Shown: positions 33,351 to 45,716 of the stretch, in pieces
Position numbering within the stretch: position 1 is the first letter of the stretch
How the letters are laid out: each line of letters begins with the position of its first letter
Source: Eucommia ulmoides
Lineage: Eukaryota; Streptophyta; Magnoliopsida; Garryales; Eucommiaceae
Assembly (NCBI GenBank): GCA_016647705.1
Contig: CM028328.1
Coordinates: 9,151,614-9,215,613, forward strand
Reading direction: 5' to 3'
Length of the DNA stretch: 64,000 nucleotides
Notes under the pieces: model-generated
What the model saw: only the letters and a program-made list of their open reading frames with translations
Told to the model about the DNA's origin: nothing
Databases searched by the model: none
Translations under genes and position numbers: made by a program

Positions 33351-34031
33351 TGATATAGGTAAATCTGGTAAGGAGCATCACGGGATCAAAAGTTCACCCA
33401 ATTATAGAAAAACGACCGAAACGGGGGCTAAAGAACCCCTCAGTACTGAGCTGAGGTGTCCCCCAGCCGAACTGAGGGTCGTCGCAGTGAAGAGATCAGG
33501 ACTGAAGAGCTGAGGTCCGACCTCCCGAACTGACAATCTGTGGCACCCTTTGCTCGCCACCATAGCACTCGGGAGTTCGTCAGGCCGGTGTGAGGCCATG
33601 GCCCATGGGCCTCCAGTGATGGGCTCAAAAGCCAGCCCAAAGGATTAGAGGGTTGACCTGTCTGCTCATTGGTTGTCCAGCAGATTAGGCTAATTAACCT
33701 GAGCTCCTCTCCCCTAAATTCGCGGCACTAATCAAGTGCTGGCGCCTATAAATACACTGGGGCATCCACTGCCCAAAGGTACGTGACTACTACTGAATTC
33801 AATCTACATTTTCAGCCCTCCACTTCAGAATACTTATCCTCACGCCGGAGGGACTTACTGGGAACCACCCCAGTAGGTCTTTGTGCAGGTACCGTGTGTA
33901 GAAGATTGGAGCCCTGCTCGGAGTCCGTCACCACCCCTGAACTCAGTTTGCTGTTGTCTTATCAGTCACCCTCGCCTCAGGTATTCTTCCCGGACTATAC
34001 TGTTGGCCAGCACCACTTTTTGGCATCAACA
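33351..34031 (+). repeat. 5' LTR of the young Ty3/gypsy element
   Basis: 681 bp. Holds a clear promoter: TATAAATA at 33747-33754 after a GGCGCC motif. Differences from the 3' LTR seen by eye are near 33377, 33389, 33413, 33563, 33656, 33828 and 33962. Confidence 0.93.
33747..33754 (+). promoter_or_regulatory. TATA box in the 5' LTR
   Basis: TATAAATA, preceded by GGCGCC, inside the LTR where transcription of the genomic RNA should start about 30 bp downstream. The same sequence is in the 3' LTR at about 46114. Confidence 0.75.
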
Positions 34032-34034
34032 GTT

Positions 34035-34052
34035 TGGCGCCGTCTGTGGGAA
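34035..34052 (+). promoter_or_regulatory. Primer-binding site
   Basis: TGGCGCCGTCTGTGGGAA, three bases after the LTR; a standard plant Ty3/gypsy (Tat) primer site. Confidence 0.8.
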
Positions 34053-34102
34053 CGCACTAAAAGCTTCCCCTGGTCGTCAGCTCCCCACGAGGTTAAGATT
34101 TG

Positions 34103-37100
34103 ATGATCACAAGGTCTGGGAAGGAGATCCGCCAGGCTGATCAAGCGACCGCCACCAGTGGCAATCCACCACCCATGTCCGTGCAGGATATGTCTAGAGC
34201 TCCCAGGTCGGATCCTCCGGCGCCTCTTGCTGAGGGGATCCGCCTGTCCGCCATCCCACCTTCAGGGCTGGAAGGTCTAGCTGCCCGGCAAGCCTCCCAA
34301 GGGGGGCTTATCTCCCCCGAGCAGCGTGTTAGGCAGCCCTCAGGGGCTCTTGACGCAGCCCGCGTCGATCTTTTGGAGCATCAGCTCGGTGAATTCCAAA
34401 CCTTCTTCCAGATCGTCTTGGCCCGCTTGCCACCGGTCCCCCCGATGGATCTTCCTACAGTCCAAGTCGCGAGTAGGGAAGGCCGGGTGTTCGGGGAAAA
34501 AGAGAATATCATCCACACCGACGGGCGCGACCCGCCTCCTCGGACTCGCCACATTTATCAGAGGACAGTGGAGGCGGCACCCCACGAGATCTCGGGATCT
34601 CTGTCTCCACCTCCGCCACGCCGATGGAGAGACGACCGAGCCGACTCACCTCTCGCCCATAGCGCTACCGTGTGGTCCGATCACCACCCCCGTCGCTATC
34701 GGGAGGTCGACTCACATTCCCCACTACGACGGCTCCCGCCTCGGGCGGCTCCCAGTCAAGCCCAGGCCCAGCCTGGAGCTGAGGTGGTGGTGGAAAGGCG
34801 TTTAGCCGATATGGAGGCGGCCCTACAACAAATCCGAGGAGCCAGGGGCCCACCTGGACTTCCCTCGGAGGTGAGATCCCCTTTCACCAACGAAATTCTG
34901 GAAGAGCCCTTGCCGGCGCGATACACCCACCCTCAAATGGTCCTCTATGACGGTGTAACCGATCCAGTGGATCACCTATCCATCTTCAGGTCGTATATGG
35001 ACCTACATACCGCATCGATAGCCATGAGGTGTAAGGCATTCCCCCTCACCCTCACGGGGGTCGCCGGGGCTTGGTTCCGAACGTTGGCACCAGCTTCCAT
35101 CTCCAATTTTCGCGAGCTGGAATTACTCTTCTTGTCACGATTTGGGCGGTCGCAGCGTAGGCCAAAAACCATGGCTCACATCCTCGCACTCCAACAGTTG
35201 CCCGATGAGTCATGGGGAGATTATGTGGAGAGGTTTTACAAAGAGATCATCGGATGTGATGAACTCAGTGACGTGGTCGCGATGAGCGCGTTCATCGACG
35301 GCCTAAAACATCGACGCCTCATGTATGACCTCTGTTCTAACCCAGCTCCTACCTTGGATGCTGCCCTGGAGAGAGGCACAAGGTTCCACAACGCGGATGA
35401 GCGGGAAGCAGCGAGGAAGGACCAAGGAGGCGGTCACAAGAAGAAAGGAAAGGCAGAAGAAGGGCCAAACAAACAACATGGGTCCAAAAGGTTGCAGGCG
35501 GAAGGGAGGCTGGGTCCGTTACCCGGGGATCGGAGACTGTTTCCATCCCGGGGGAATTGCCAGCAGAACTACACGCCCTTCACTGTCTCGGTGGCCACCG
35601 TCCTGGCCGAAAATAAAGGGAGAGATTTTTTCCCTTCTCCTCCGCCACCCAACGGGAAACCGATGGGGAGGTCTATGGACAAGTATTGTGAGTTCCACAA
35701 GGACCGGGGACATTCCACCGAGAATTGTTTCCGACTTCGGGAAGAAATTGAAGCCCTCATTAGCAGAGGGTACCTGGGACGTTACGTACGAAGGGACGCC
35801 CGAGCTCCCAAAGCAGAAGAGCGCGATCCCCGCGAAGAACACAGGGGCCGCAGAAGAAGAAGAAATAGAAGTCACCCCCCTCCTAGGTCGGATGCAGGGA
35901 GGGGTGATGACGAGCACAGGATTGACGGCGAAATTAACGTCATCCACGAGGGATTAGGCCTTGGGGGAGAGACCCACTCCTCCAAGAAGAGGTACGAGCA
36001 CAAAGCCAAAAGGAAGGCAAGCAAAGACGTCTTCGTGGTCAGCGCGGTGGACGCAGAGGAACACAATGTTATTTCGTTTAGTGAGGCAAACCTTCGGGAC
36101 GTCCACGTACCCCACGATGACGCCCTTGTCATCATGGCAATCATCCACCACTACAAGATGGGACGAATCCTGGTCGACGGTGGCAGCTCCGCTGATATTA
36201 TCTTCAAATGGGCGTTCGAAAAGATGAGTGTGGATCCCAGCATGATAAAACCATCGACAGCCCCCCTAGTCGGTTTCGGAGGGGACGTTGTGAACGCTGC
36301 CGGGTGGGTCTCACTTCCTGTGACAGTCGGGGCCCATCCACGGACCTCCACTGTCTGGACCAGGTTTCTGATCGTGGACAGGCCCTCGCCCTATAACGCA
36401 ATCATGGGCCGACCTACAGTGGCTGCCCTTAAAGCTGTCTGTTCCCCATACCACCAGGCGATGAAGTTCCCCACTGAAGGAGGTGTGGGAATTGTGAGGG
36501 GTGACCAGGAATCTTCCCGGTCTTGTGCGCGGAGGGCGTTGGAAAGGAAGAAATAGCAATCACAGGTGGAGCCAGAGCTCGGAGGTTCCGAACTCATGGC
36601 TCTGGGCCGAGGGCTGGAGCCTGTGCCTATCGACGATCCTAGGGAGGAGGAGGCTGGTCCCCGACCTCATGAGGAACTGGAAGAGGTTTTCATACACCCA
36701 ACCATCGGAGAGCGAACTGTCAGGATTGGTTCTCGTCTCCTGTCCGAACAGAGGGACGAACTCATCCAACTGCTCCGACGCAATTACGACATCTTCGCCT
36801 GGTCCCATGACGAGCTGCCAGGCGTTGATCCGAACATGGCGATGCACCGCCTCCATGCTGATCCACACCATCCTCCCGTACGGCAAAAGCGACGGAAATT
36901 TCATCCGGAACGTTAGAAATTAATTGAAGCTGAGATGGATAAATTGATCAGTTCTGGTGTTGTTGAAGAGGTCAAATTCCCGAACTGGTTGGCAAATGTG
37001 GTCCTGGCCCCCAAGGCTGGCAACAAGTGGCGCCTTTGTGTTGATTTCAAAGATTTGAATAAAGCTTGCCTAAAGGACTTCTTCCCTCTGCCCAGGATTG

Positions 37101-39976
37101 ACATCGTCATCGACGCCACTACGGGACATGAGCGCCTAAGTTTCCTTGACGCTTATGCTGGGTACAATCAAATCCCATTATTCCCCCCCGATAAGAGCAA
37201 AACGTCGTTCATCACCGATAGGGGTACATACTGCTACAAAGTAATGCCGTTCGGTTTACGCAACGCCGGAGCCACTTATCAACAGTTGGTGAACAAAATA
37301 TTCAAGGAGGAAATCGGACGGACTATGGAGGTTTACATTGATGACATGTTGGTCAAGAGCGCAAGAGCCCTTGACCACACACAACATCTCCACGACCGCT
37401 TCGAGAAACTCCGGGTCCACCGCATGAAGCTCAACCCAAACAAATGTATCTTTGGGGTCTCTGCAGGGAAGTTCCTGGGGTACATGGTCTCCCAGCGCGG
37501 CATCAATGCCAACCCCGACCAACTACATGAAATCCTTGGAATGGCCTCCCCTAGGAACAAGAAGGAGGTACAGATGTTGACGGGGAGACTCGCCGCACTC
37601 AACCGCTTTATATCCCGAGCATCAGAAAAGTGTTTGCCGTTCTTCAAAGTGCTAAGGGGCAGCGGCAGTTTTGGGTGGACGGACGAGTGCGAGTCAGCTT
37701 TCCAAGCACTCAGGAACTATTTGTCCTCTGCTCCCCTACTCAGCACACCCAAGGAGGGGGAGACCCTTTACCTGTATATCGCCGCGTCTGAGACAGCGGT
37801 GAGTGCCGCTCTTGTGAGGGATGACACCGGGGTCCAGCATCCGGTCTTTTACTCTAGCAGGGTCCTCTCGGACGCCGAAACAAGGTACACTAGGTTCGAG
37901 AAACTGGCGTACGCTCTACTAGTGGCCTCCCGAAAATTGAAACAATATTTCCAAGCACACCAGATCGTCGTCCTCACGGATCAGCCAATAAGACAAATCT
38001 TACATTCACCAGACATCTCGGGGCGATTGATGAAGTATAACCTCAAGCTGGGTCAGTTTCATATTGAGAACCGCCCCAGGACGGCCATTAAGGGTCAAGT
38101 CCTAGCCGATTTTATCGCCGAGCTCACATTTCCTGAAGATCCCAATCCGCCCACTGATCAACCCGAAGCGAGAAGGGCGGGAGAGAGAGAGCTGCAGAAG
38201 AAATTCGGCCCGGATAACGGTCTGATGACATGGAAGCTGTTTACCGATGGATCGTCCAACACCAACGGTTGTGGGACAGAAATGGTGCTTGTTGCCCCAA
38301 GCAACGAAGAAGTTGAGTATGCCCTGAGACTGGGGTTTAGAGAAACTAATAACGAGGCCGAGTACGAGGCTCTGCTTGCTGGGCTTCGTATGGCCAGGGA
38401 ATTTAATGTGACGACGCTGTCCGTCTTTTGTGACTCGCAACTGGTTGTCAGCCAGGTCAATGGGGATTACTTGAAAAAAGACACTAGCATGACTGCGTAT
38501 CTTGAGAGAGTCAAAACGCTGATGAAGGAGTTCGAAGGAATCAATGTATCCAAAATACCGCGCGAGGAGAACAGGCATGCCGATGCTTTGGCAAACCTTG
38601 CTTCGGCAGTAGCGTCAACCTTGAAGCGAAGTGTGCCCGTTGAATATCTCGATATTCCGAGCACAACAACGTCTGATCATATAGCTCCGATCTGTGAGCT
38701 CAATGACCGTCCCACTTGGATGGATCCCATCCGTAAGTACCTGGAAGATGGAACGCTCCCCGACGAGCACAACGAAGCAAGAAGGATGCGATACAGATCA
38801 GCCCGATATTGCATTCTGGACGGAGTACTGTATCGGCGCTCCTTCTCTGGGCCATACTCACAGTGTCTGCGGCCGGAAGAGGTCGATTACGTAATGAGGG
38901 AGACCCATGAGGGAATCTGTGGCAACCACTTGGAGGGCAGAGCCTTGGCGGGCAAACTCCTCCGCCAAGGATATTTCTGGCCCAAAATGTTGGGAGATGC
39001 TAGTAAGTTCGTTAAAAAATGCGATAAGTGCCAACGCTTCGGTCCCCACCCTCATCTACCTCCAACGGCCATGGTGCCCATGGCAAGTCCGTGGCCCTTT
39101 GCCCAGTGGGGAATCGATTTGTTAGGCCCTTTTCCACAGGCCACTGGTCAAAGGAAGTTCTTCGTGGTCGCCATCGACTACTTCACCAAGTGGGTGGAAG
39201 CCGAACCACTGGCCCGCATTACCAAGGAAAGAATCAGGGACTTTGTCTGGAAGTCCATGGTGTGCCGATTCGGGATCCCAAGGGTGATCGTGTCCGGCAA
39301 CGGCACTCAATTTGACAACGATTTGTTTACGTCTTTCTGTTCCGACTTGGGAATCCGAACGCACTTTGCGTCCCCGGGCCATCCCCAAGCTAATGGACAG
39401 GTAGAAGTCACGAATCGGACGGTCCTACATGGTTTAAAGACCAGGCTCGACAAAGCCAAAGGGAGATGGGTGGAGGAACTTTACCCTGTCCTTTGGGCCT
39501 ACCACACCACCTCCCAGACCCCGACTGGCGAGACACCGTTCGCAATGACATTCGGATCCGAATCCGTAATTCCTACGGAAATTGGATTACCAACCTTCCG
39601 TACATCATCTAGTGGGCAGGACCAGCAGACGAACGACGCAATGCTGGCCCTTAACCTGGACCTTTTAGAAGAACGGCGGGAGAACGCTCGGGTACGCCAG
39701 GCGGCATACCAGCAACGGGTAGCCCGATACTATGACAGAAGGGTACGACCACGGCATTTTGACGTGGGAGACTTAGTCCTCAGAAAGGTGACCCTCGCGA
39801 CAAAGGAGCCAAACGCAGGAAAGTTGGCCGCCAGCTGGGAGGGACCTTATCGCGTGATAAGAATTGCAAGGCCGGGTACATATGAACTCGAAACTGAGGA
39901 AGGCGTTCCGCTGCGACACCCATGGAACGCTGACCATCTCAAGCAATACCACTATCAGACAGGGGTCATTTTGTAA
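34103..39976 (+). pseudogene. Gag-protease-RT-RNase H-integrase polyprotein with two in-frame TAG codons
   Basis: One reading frame of 1958 codons from the ATG at 34103, interrupted by TAG at 36554-36556 and 36914-36916 without frameshift. Visible parts: gag domain (about 34900-35360, AWFRTLAPASISNF), zinc knuckle YCEFHKDRGHSTENC (35683-35730), aspartic protease LVDGGSSADI (about 36168-36197), RT with YIDD at 37334-37345, RNase H with FYSSRVLSDAE, a second RNase H with FTDGS, NNEAEYEA, CDSQ and HADA, integrase zinc finger (GNHLEG..CDKCQRF), core starting WGIDLLGPF, Glu in QVEVTNRT, and a GPY-type end (SWEGPYRVI). The second integrase Asp position reads VSGNGTQF (Gly codon 39296-39298). The upstream TTG at 34100 is not needed. 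The first TAG may be read through; the second looks like a plain nonsense mutation. Confidence 0.92.
36554..36562 (+). promoter_or_regulatory. TAG with CARYYA-type readthrough context at the protease/RT linker
   Basis: TAG CAA TCA: the six bases after the stop fit CARYYA, the context that promotes UAG suppression in tobacco mosaic virus and between pol and env-like in the SIRE1 copia family. The frame stays open on both sides and the stop lies in the linker between protease and RT. Function here is inference. Confidence 0.4.
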
Positions 39977-40415
39977 TCTCTCATCTGTTTACCACTAAGT
40001 ATCAAATATTTTGTTATTAATATGACGACTTTGATTACTTAAACGGACCTTCCAGCACACTAAGGTGCTCTTATTACCGGCTGGGGGGGCAGGGTGGTTG
40101 CAAACCCAACAGTTAATTACTCATGAGGTACCATAACATCCTTACGGTTAGAAGCGTTGAGAACTAAGATCCGTTAGAGCGTGACACACATGCAGAAAGG
40201 AGGGGGTTGTATTCTATTTCTTCAAAAAACAATTGTGTTGTATTCTATTTCTTCAAAAAATCATCAAGGGCTTTACATCGGTGGGGTTCCAGCCCATATT
40301 TCAAAAAAAAAAGAAAAAAAGAGAGAAGTGTACATACAAAGGCAGTTTAGCAAAAATAAAAAAAAAAAAACCCACAAAATTTTTCTAAGTCTTCAAAAAA
40401 GGCCGAGGTAAAGAT
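39977..40415 (+). other. 3' region after pol, convergent with the antisense gene
   Basis: Non-coding. Contains a G-rich 'ggctgggggggcagggtgg' at about 40079 and two copies of 'attgtgttgtattctatttcttcaaaaaa' type sequence (40206-40260). The sense pol transcript and the antisense transcript would end facing each other here. Confidence 0.5.
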
Positions 40416-42957
40416 CTATTCCTCCCCAGAAGCACCGTCGACGCCCACGATGTCTACATTGGTGTCTTCCTCGGCCTCAGCCTCAGCCTCCTCGTTGCCA
40501 ACACCTTCAGCACCAGCTTCGCGTGCTGGACCCTCAGCCTCCCTTGCAACAGGCTGCTCCGCCGCTAGCCCAACCTGCTGGGTAAATTCCATCCCAACAC
40601 CCGAACTGTCAAATTCCGAGTAGTGGCGCTGGAGGTAGAGGATCGTGGCCTGGTGCCCGTCTTCCATGAATTTGGCAGCAAGCTCGTTCTTCAAATTTTC
40701 GAATTCCTCGCTGGCTTTATAGCCCTCAACAGCTTTCTGCTCCACCCGACGGATGGCCTTTCCCCTCTGCTGCTCTTCCTTTTTCAGTCTCCTCTCTAGC
40801 TCCTCCACTCTCTTCTCCAGCTGCACCTTCTGCCTCTCAGCGTCATCCTGCTCTTGGGTTACGAGGACATGCTTGGCCTGTAGGCCCTGATGAGCCTGGG
40901 TGGCAAGTTGGAGGTCATCCGTCAGACGGTTCACCTTGGCCTCAGCAGCATTCTTCTCTGACCTCAGCATGGCCTCCTCCATGGCACTCTCCGATATTCG
41001 GTCAAAAACCACGGACATTCAGAGCATGCCCTGCAAAAAACAAACAAAAAAAATGTTATCATACTTAGCAACATTTAGCCACACAATGCAGAGCAAAGAA
41101 GTGCTAGGGTGAGAACGCATTACCGCCAGTTGGTCGCAGATGGCCTGACGCATCAGGTTGCCAGTACTCTCCTCCTCCATCAATGTTTTGTCGTTGGGTG
41201 GCGTCATGCGGCGGAGATAGCCCAGCATCACCTTTGGGCTCTTCAGCAGAGCACGGTCAGCCGGCAGCCCGGTGTTCGCCACCCCAAAGAAGGATCCGTC
41301 AACAGTCAGCTCGGATGATGCCCCGGGCACAAACTTCGCCCTCTTCGAGGACTTGTGCTTTTTATGCCTTCCCTCGTGGGTTTTCCTCTTCCCCTTGTCC
41401 TAACGGAGGGGAGAAGAGTCGCCGCTCACATTCTGCACGGATTGCCGAGACCCGGATTTCGATTGGGGCGTGTCTCGGATCACAACGCTTGGCAGGGCAG
41501 GGGAGTGACTGCGGGCTGGCGTCCCGATCGGTTGGGCGGATTCTTTCTCTACTTTTTCTGCCCCGGCCGCTTCCTTTACCTTCTTCTTCTCCAGCAGCAT
41601 ACGAACTGCCATTGCCTTATCCATAGCTGCAATATTTAATAAGATTTTTAGATATTCTTCCGTCCAGGCCGGCAGCATCCGGTCCTATACAGGGTTATCT
41701 GCATGAATCGAGCGCAGCACACATAAAGATTACCAAGTACGCGCAATTGACATAGCAAGAAAGTCCTTACCGTTGTCTGAGTCGAGAAAGAAATCTGGTG
41801 AGGTGGAGACGTCCGGTGGAGAAAACCAGAAAGCTGAGAATAGCTGCGACGCAATCAAGGTGTTTACGTCCTTGAAGGCAGTCCTCAACACCTTATCTCT
41901 CTGCTCGCAAATCACTCGGCCCGGCTCTGGTCTTTTCTTTTTGGGCGTCTCCTTAGCTGCAGGAAGTCACGGAAACAAATGTATCAGTGCATAGACCATA
42001 CTGAAAACCCCCAACCGAACCCTCCCCTTACGGGGTCCCAGCCTTACCAACTCTTCCCCATTCCATCTGGAGAGGGTATCTTCCTTCTTCTTCCAGGCCG
42101 GCCTGCCAACCGCTCCCCCCGATATAGAAGAACTGGGGCTTCCATCGATGAATGGAAGAGTCCAGGTCCTTCAAGAAAGTCGACCTGGACGAAATATAAC
42201 ACCACCCAGCGCCCCGAGGGAGTGGCTTAAGGAAGAACAGAGCCTTGAAGAGATCAATGCTCGGCTCGAGTCCCTCGGCCTGGAAGATGATGTACGAAGC
42301 CACCAGGGCTCTAATACCGTTCGGAGCAATTTGTGACGGACACAAATGATACTCCTCACAGACGGCCCTGACCCACCAGTGGAGGGGAAACCGAAGACCA
42401 GCCTCCAGCTGTTTCCTATAAACTGTCATAAACCCAGCTGGTGGCATACAAGCCCGGTCGTCGGGCCCAGGAACAAGTGTCGTGACCTCCTCCGGAATGA
42501 AGAACTCACTCCGATAGGAGAGCACGGCTTCCTCGTTCATGGTTGTTTTAATTTTCCAAACTGGACTCGAGGGCGGGACCTTTACAAACAACTTCTCCGG
42601 CTCGGCATTGTGCACCTCGTTTTCACGAAGCAACTGGGGAATGGAGACACCGGTGTGGATCTCCACCACCGTGACGGGTTCGGGAGGGACCCCGACCCCA
42701 GCGTCAAGTGATGTGGAGGCCCCACCACTCTCGTCGGCACGACTTACCACGAAGGCACGGTCCTCCAGGCATGACTGGATAACACCGCTCGTTTCGTGGA
42801 TCCTCGCCATAGCACTCGAGGAGGCGTCTCCCGGAGCGGGGCGCCTCTCCACCCTAAACTGAGGGGAACTGGCGGACGACCGGTCCGAGGAGCTGGACTC
42901 CGATCTATCAGAAGAACCAGAAGAGGAAAACGAGGAGTACGAAGGGGTTCCCGACAT
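40416..42957 (-). pseudogene. Antisense four-exon gene of the Tat element, 'putative gypsy type transposon' domain plus coiled coil
   Basis: Exons on the minus strand: 42957-42048, 41956-41771, 41626-41124, 41030-40416. All introns are GT-AG, the phases agree (1, 1, 0) and the exons add to 2214 bases, 738 codons. Exon 1 encodes a Ser-rich start (MSGTPSYSS) and the domain often annotated as 'transposase (putative), gypsy type': PPAGFMTVYRKQLEAGLRFP, CPSQIAPNGIRALVASYI, LFKALFFLKPL, GWCYISSR and WKPQFFYIGG. Exon 3 is basic (KTHEGRHKKHKSSKRAK). Exon 4 is a Glu/Lys-rich coiled coil with an acidic tail (EEAEAEAEEDTNVD). Two premature stops: TAG at 41402-41400 and TGA at 41021-41019. The start at 42957 is preferred over the in-frame ATG at 43068 because that one overlaps the TATA box. 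Such antisense ORFs are known from Tat elements; their role is unknown. Confidence 0.8.
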
Positions 42958-43066
42958 TCTGTTCGGACACAAGGAAGCCGAGAAAACCAAAACAGAGTAC
43001 CAGTACCGGGGAGGCAGACGGGGTTCTGGACTATTCGCAAAGGTCAAATGAATAGTAGGGGCCACC

Positions 43067-43076
43067 ATTTATAAAA
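43067..43076 (-). promoter_or_regulatory. TATA box of the antisense gene
   Basis: TTTTATAAAT on the minus strand, 110 bp upstream of the MSGTP start codon, followed by an untranslated leader of suitable length. It indicates that the antisense gene has its own promoter inside the retrotransposon. Confidence 0.6.
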
Positions 43077-43232
43077 GCCAAAGGTGCCCAGATGAAAGGT
43101 CGCAAAGGCCAACGGCTGGGGACGCCTTGGTTTGCACGCCCCTGCCACGTGGCACCCATCTAACGATGGTGGAGTGACCTATCACACCACTCAGCAGGTG
43201 GGGCACGTGTGCCGCGTTCTGTCACGTGGGAA

Positions 43233-45410
43233 GGGGAAGGCTCTCAAACTTCCCACCCTGAAAATTTTCTAAGGCATGGAAAGGGCCGAGCTCACGACCC
43301 TACGGGCTCTCAGCTCGGACAAAATTCAAAAGGGGAAGGCTCTCAAACTTCCCACCCTAAAAATTTTCAAAGGCATGGACATGGCCGAGCTCACGACCCT
43401 ACGGGCTCTCAGTTCGGACAAAATTCAAAAAGGGAAGGCTCTCAAACTTCCCACCCTGAAAATTTTCTAAGGCATGGAAATGGCCGAGCTCACGACCCTA
43501 CGGGCTCCCAGCTCGGACAAAATTCAAAGGGGGAAGGCTCTCAAACTTCCCACCCTGAAAATTTTCTAAGGCATGGAAAGGGCCGAGCTCACGACCCTAC
43601 GGGCTCTCTGCTCGGACAAAATTCAAAGGGGAAAGGCTCTCAAACTTCCCACCCTGAAAATTTTCTAAGGCATGGAAATGGCCGAGCTCACGACCCTACG
43701 GGCTCCCAGCTCGGACAAAATTCAAAAGGGGAAGGCTCTCAAACTTCCCACCCTGAAAATTTTCTAAGGCATGGAAAGGGCCGAGCTCACGACCCTACGG
43801 GCTCTCAGCTCGGACAAAATTCAAAGGGGGAAGGCTCTCAAACTTCCCACCCTGAAAATTTTCTAAGGCATGGAAATAGCCGAGCTTACGACCCTACGGG
43901 CTCCCAGCTCGGACAAAATTCAAAAGGGGAAGGCTCTCAAACTTCCAACCCTGAAAATTTTCTAAGGCATGGAAATGGCCGAGCTCACGACCCTACGGGC
44001 TCTCAGCTCGGACATATTCAAAAGGGGAAAGGCTCTCAAACTTCCCACCCTGAAAATTTTCTAAGGCATGGAAATGGCCGAGGTCACGACCCTACGGGCT
44101 CTCAGCTCGGACCAAATTCAAAAAGGGAAGGCTCTCAAACTTCCCACCCTGAAAATTTTCTAAGGCATGGAAAGGGCCGAGCTCACGACCCTACGGGCTC
44201 TCAGCTCGGACAAAATTCAAAGGGGGAAGGCTCTCAAACTTCCCACCCTGAAAATTTTCTAAGGCATGGAAATGGCTGAGCTCACGACCCTACGGGCTCC
44301 CAGCTCGGACAAAATTCAAAAGAGGAAGGCTCTCAAACTTCCCACCCTGAAAATTTTCTAAGGCATGGAAATGGCCGAGCTCACGACCCTACGGGCTCTC
44401 AGCTCGGACATATTCAAAAGGGGGAAGGCTCTCAAACTTCCCACCCTGAAACTTTTCTAAAGCATGGAAATGGCCGAGCTCACGACCCTACGGGCTCTCA
44501 GCTCGGACAAAATTCAAAAAGGGAAGGCTCTCAAACTTCCTACCCTGAAAATTTTTTAAGGCATGGAAATGGCCGAGCTCACGACCCTACGGGCTCTCAG
44601 CTCGGACAAAATTCAAAAGGGGAAGGCTCTCAAACTTCCCACCCTGAAAATTTTCTAAGGCATGGACATGGCCGAGCTCACGACCCTACGGGCTCTCAGC
44701 CCGGACAAAATTCAAAAGGAGAAGACTCTCAAACTTCCCACCCTGAAAAGTTTCTAAGGCATGGACATGGCCGAGCTCACGACCCTACGGGCTCTCAGCT
44801 CGGACAAAATTCAAAAAGGGAAGGCTCTCAAACTTCCCACCCTGAAAATTTTATAAGGCATGGAAATGGCCGAGCTCACGACCCTACGGGCTCCCAGCTC
44901 GGACAAAATTCAAAAGGGGAAGGCTCTCAAACTTCCCACCCTGAAAATTTTCTAAGGCATGGAAATGGCCGAGCTCACGACCCTACGGGCTCTCAGCTCG
45001 GACAAAATTCAAAGGGGGAAGACTCTCAAACTTCCCACCCTGAAAATTTTCTAAGGCATGGCAATGGCCGAGCTCACGACCCTACGGGCTCCCAGCTCGG
45101 ACAAAATTCAAAAGGGGAAGGCTCTCAAACTTCCCACCCTGAAAATTTTCTAAGGCATGGAAATGGCCGAGCTCACGACCCTACGGGCTCTCAGCTCAGA
45201 CAAAATTCAAAAGGAGAAGGCTCTCAAACTTCCCACCCTGACAATTTTCTAAGGCATGGACATGGCCGAGCTCACGACCCTACGGGCTCTCAGCTCGGAC
45301 AAGATTCAAAAGGGGAAGGCTCTCAAACTTCCCACCCTGAAAATTTTCTACGGCATGGGAATGGCCGAGCTCACGACCCTACGGGCTCTCAGCTCGGCCA
45401 ACATCCCAAG
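43233..45410 (+). repeat. 99-bp minisatellite, 22 copies
   Basis: Counting the conserved 'acgaccctacgggct' core gives 22 units with 99-bp spacing (a few differ by 1-2 bp). Each unit contains CCGAGCT, about 19 bp, then AGCTCGG, a hairpin with 7-bp arms, and 'aaacttcccaccctgaaaattttctaaggcatgga' in between. Since 99 is a multiple of three, the plus strand has a 356-codon open frame (43209-44279) of 33-residue repeats, probably not a gene. A more diverged unit and a poly-A run (45509-45536) follow. Confidence 0.93.
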
Positions 45411-45699
45411 AGGGAAGCCTCTCCACCATTCCCACACTCAAACAGTTCAGAGGCCGTGACACTGGCCGGGCTCCCGACTTACCGGACTCTCAGCTCGGCC
45501 AACTTGCCAAAAAAAAAAAAAAAAAAAAAAAAAAAACAACGTTTCCCAGCCTCTACACTTTCCCTTTCGTTTTCCAGTCGCTTCTCCCCTCAGGGATCTG
45601 TGGAATCTCAGTATCACATTTTGACACCGATATGCTCACCTCCTGCTCCTTACATCCTCCTTCAAAATCCCGAGGCCATCACGTTTCACTCCTGCCCTC

Positions 45700-45716
45700 G
45701 GGACTTGGGGGGCAAC
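45700..45716 (+). promoter_or_regulatory. Polypurine tract before the 3' LTR
   Basis: GGGACTTGGGGGGCAAC immediately upstream of the LTR start TGATATAGG; typical for plus-strand priming in Tat-type elements. Confidence 0.75.

Noticed and set aside
43209..44279. 356-codon open frame of 33-residue repeats
   Set aside because: It follows from the 99-bp unit length being a multiple of three in a minisatellite; no start context and no domain.
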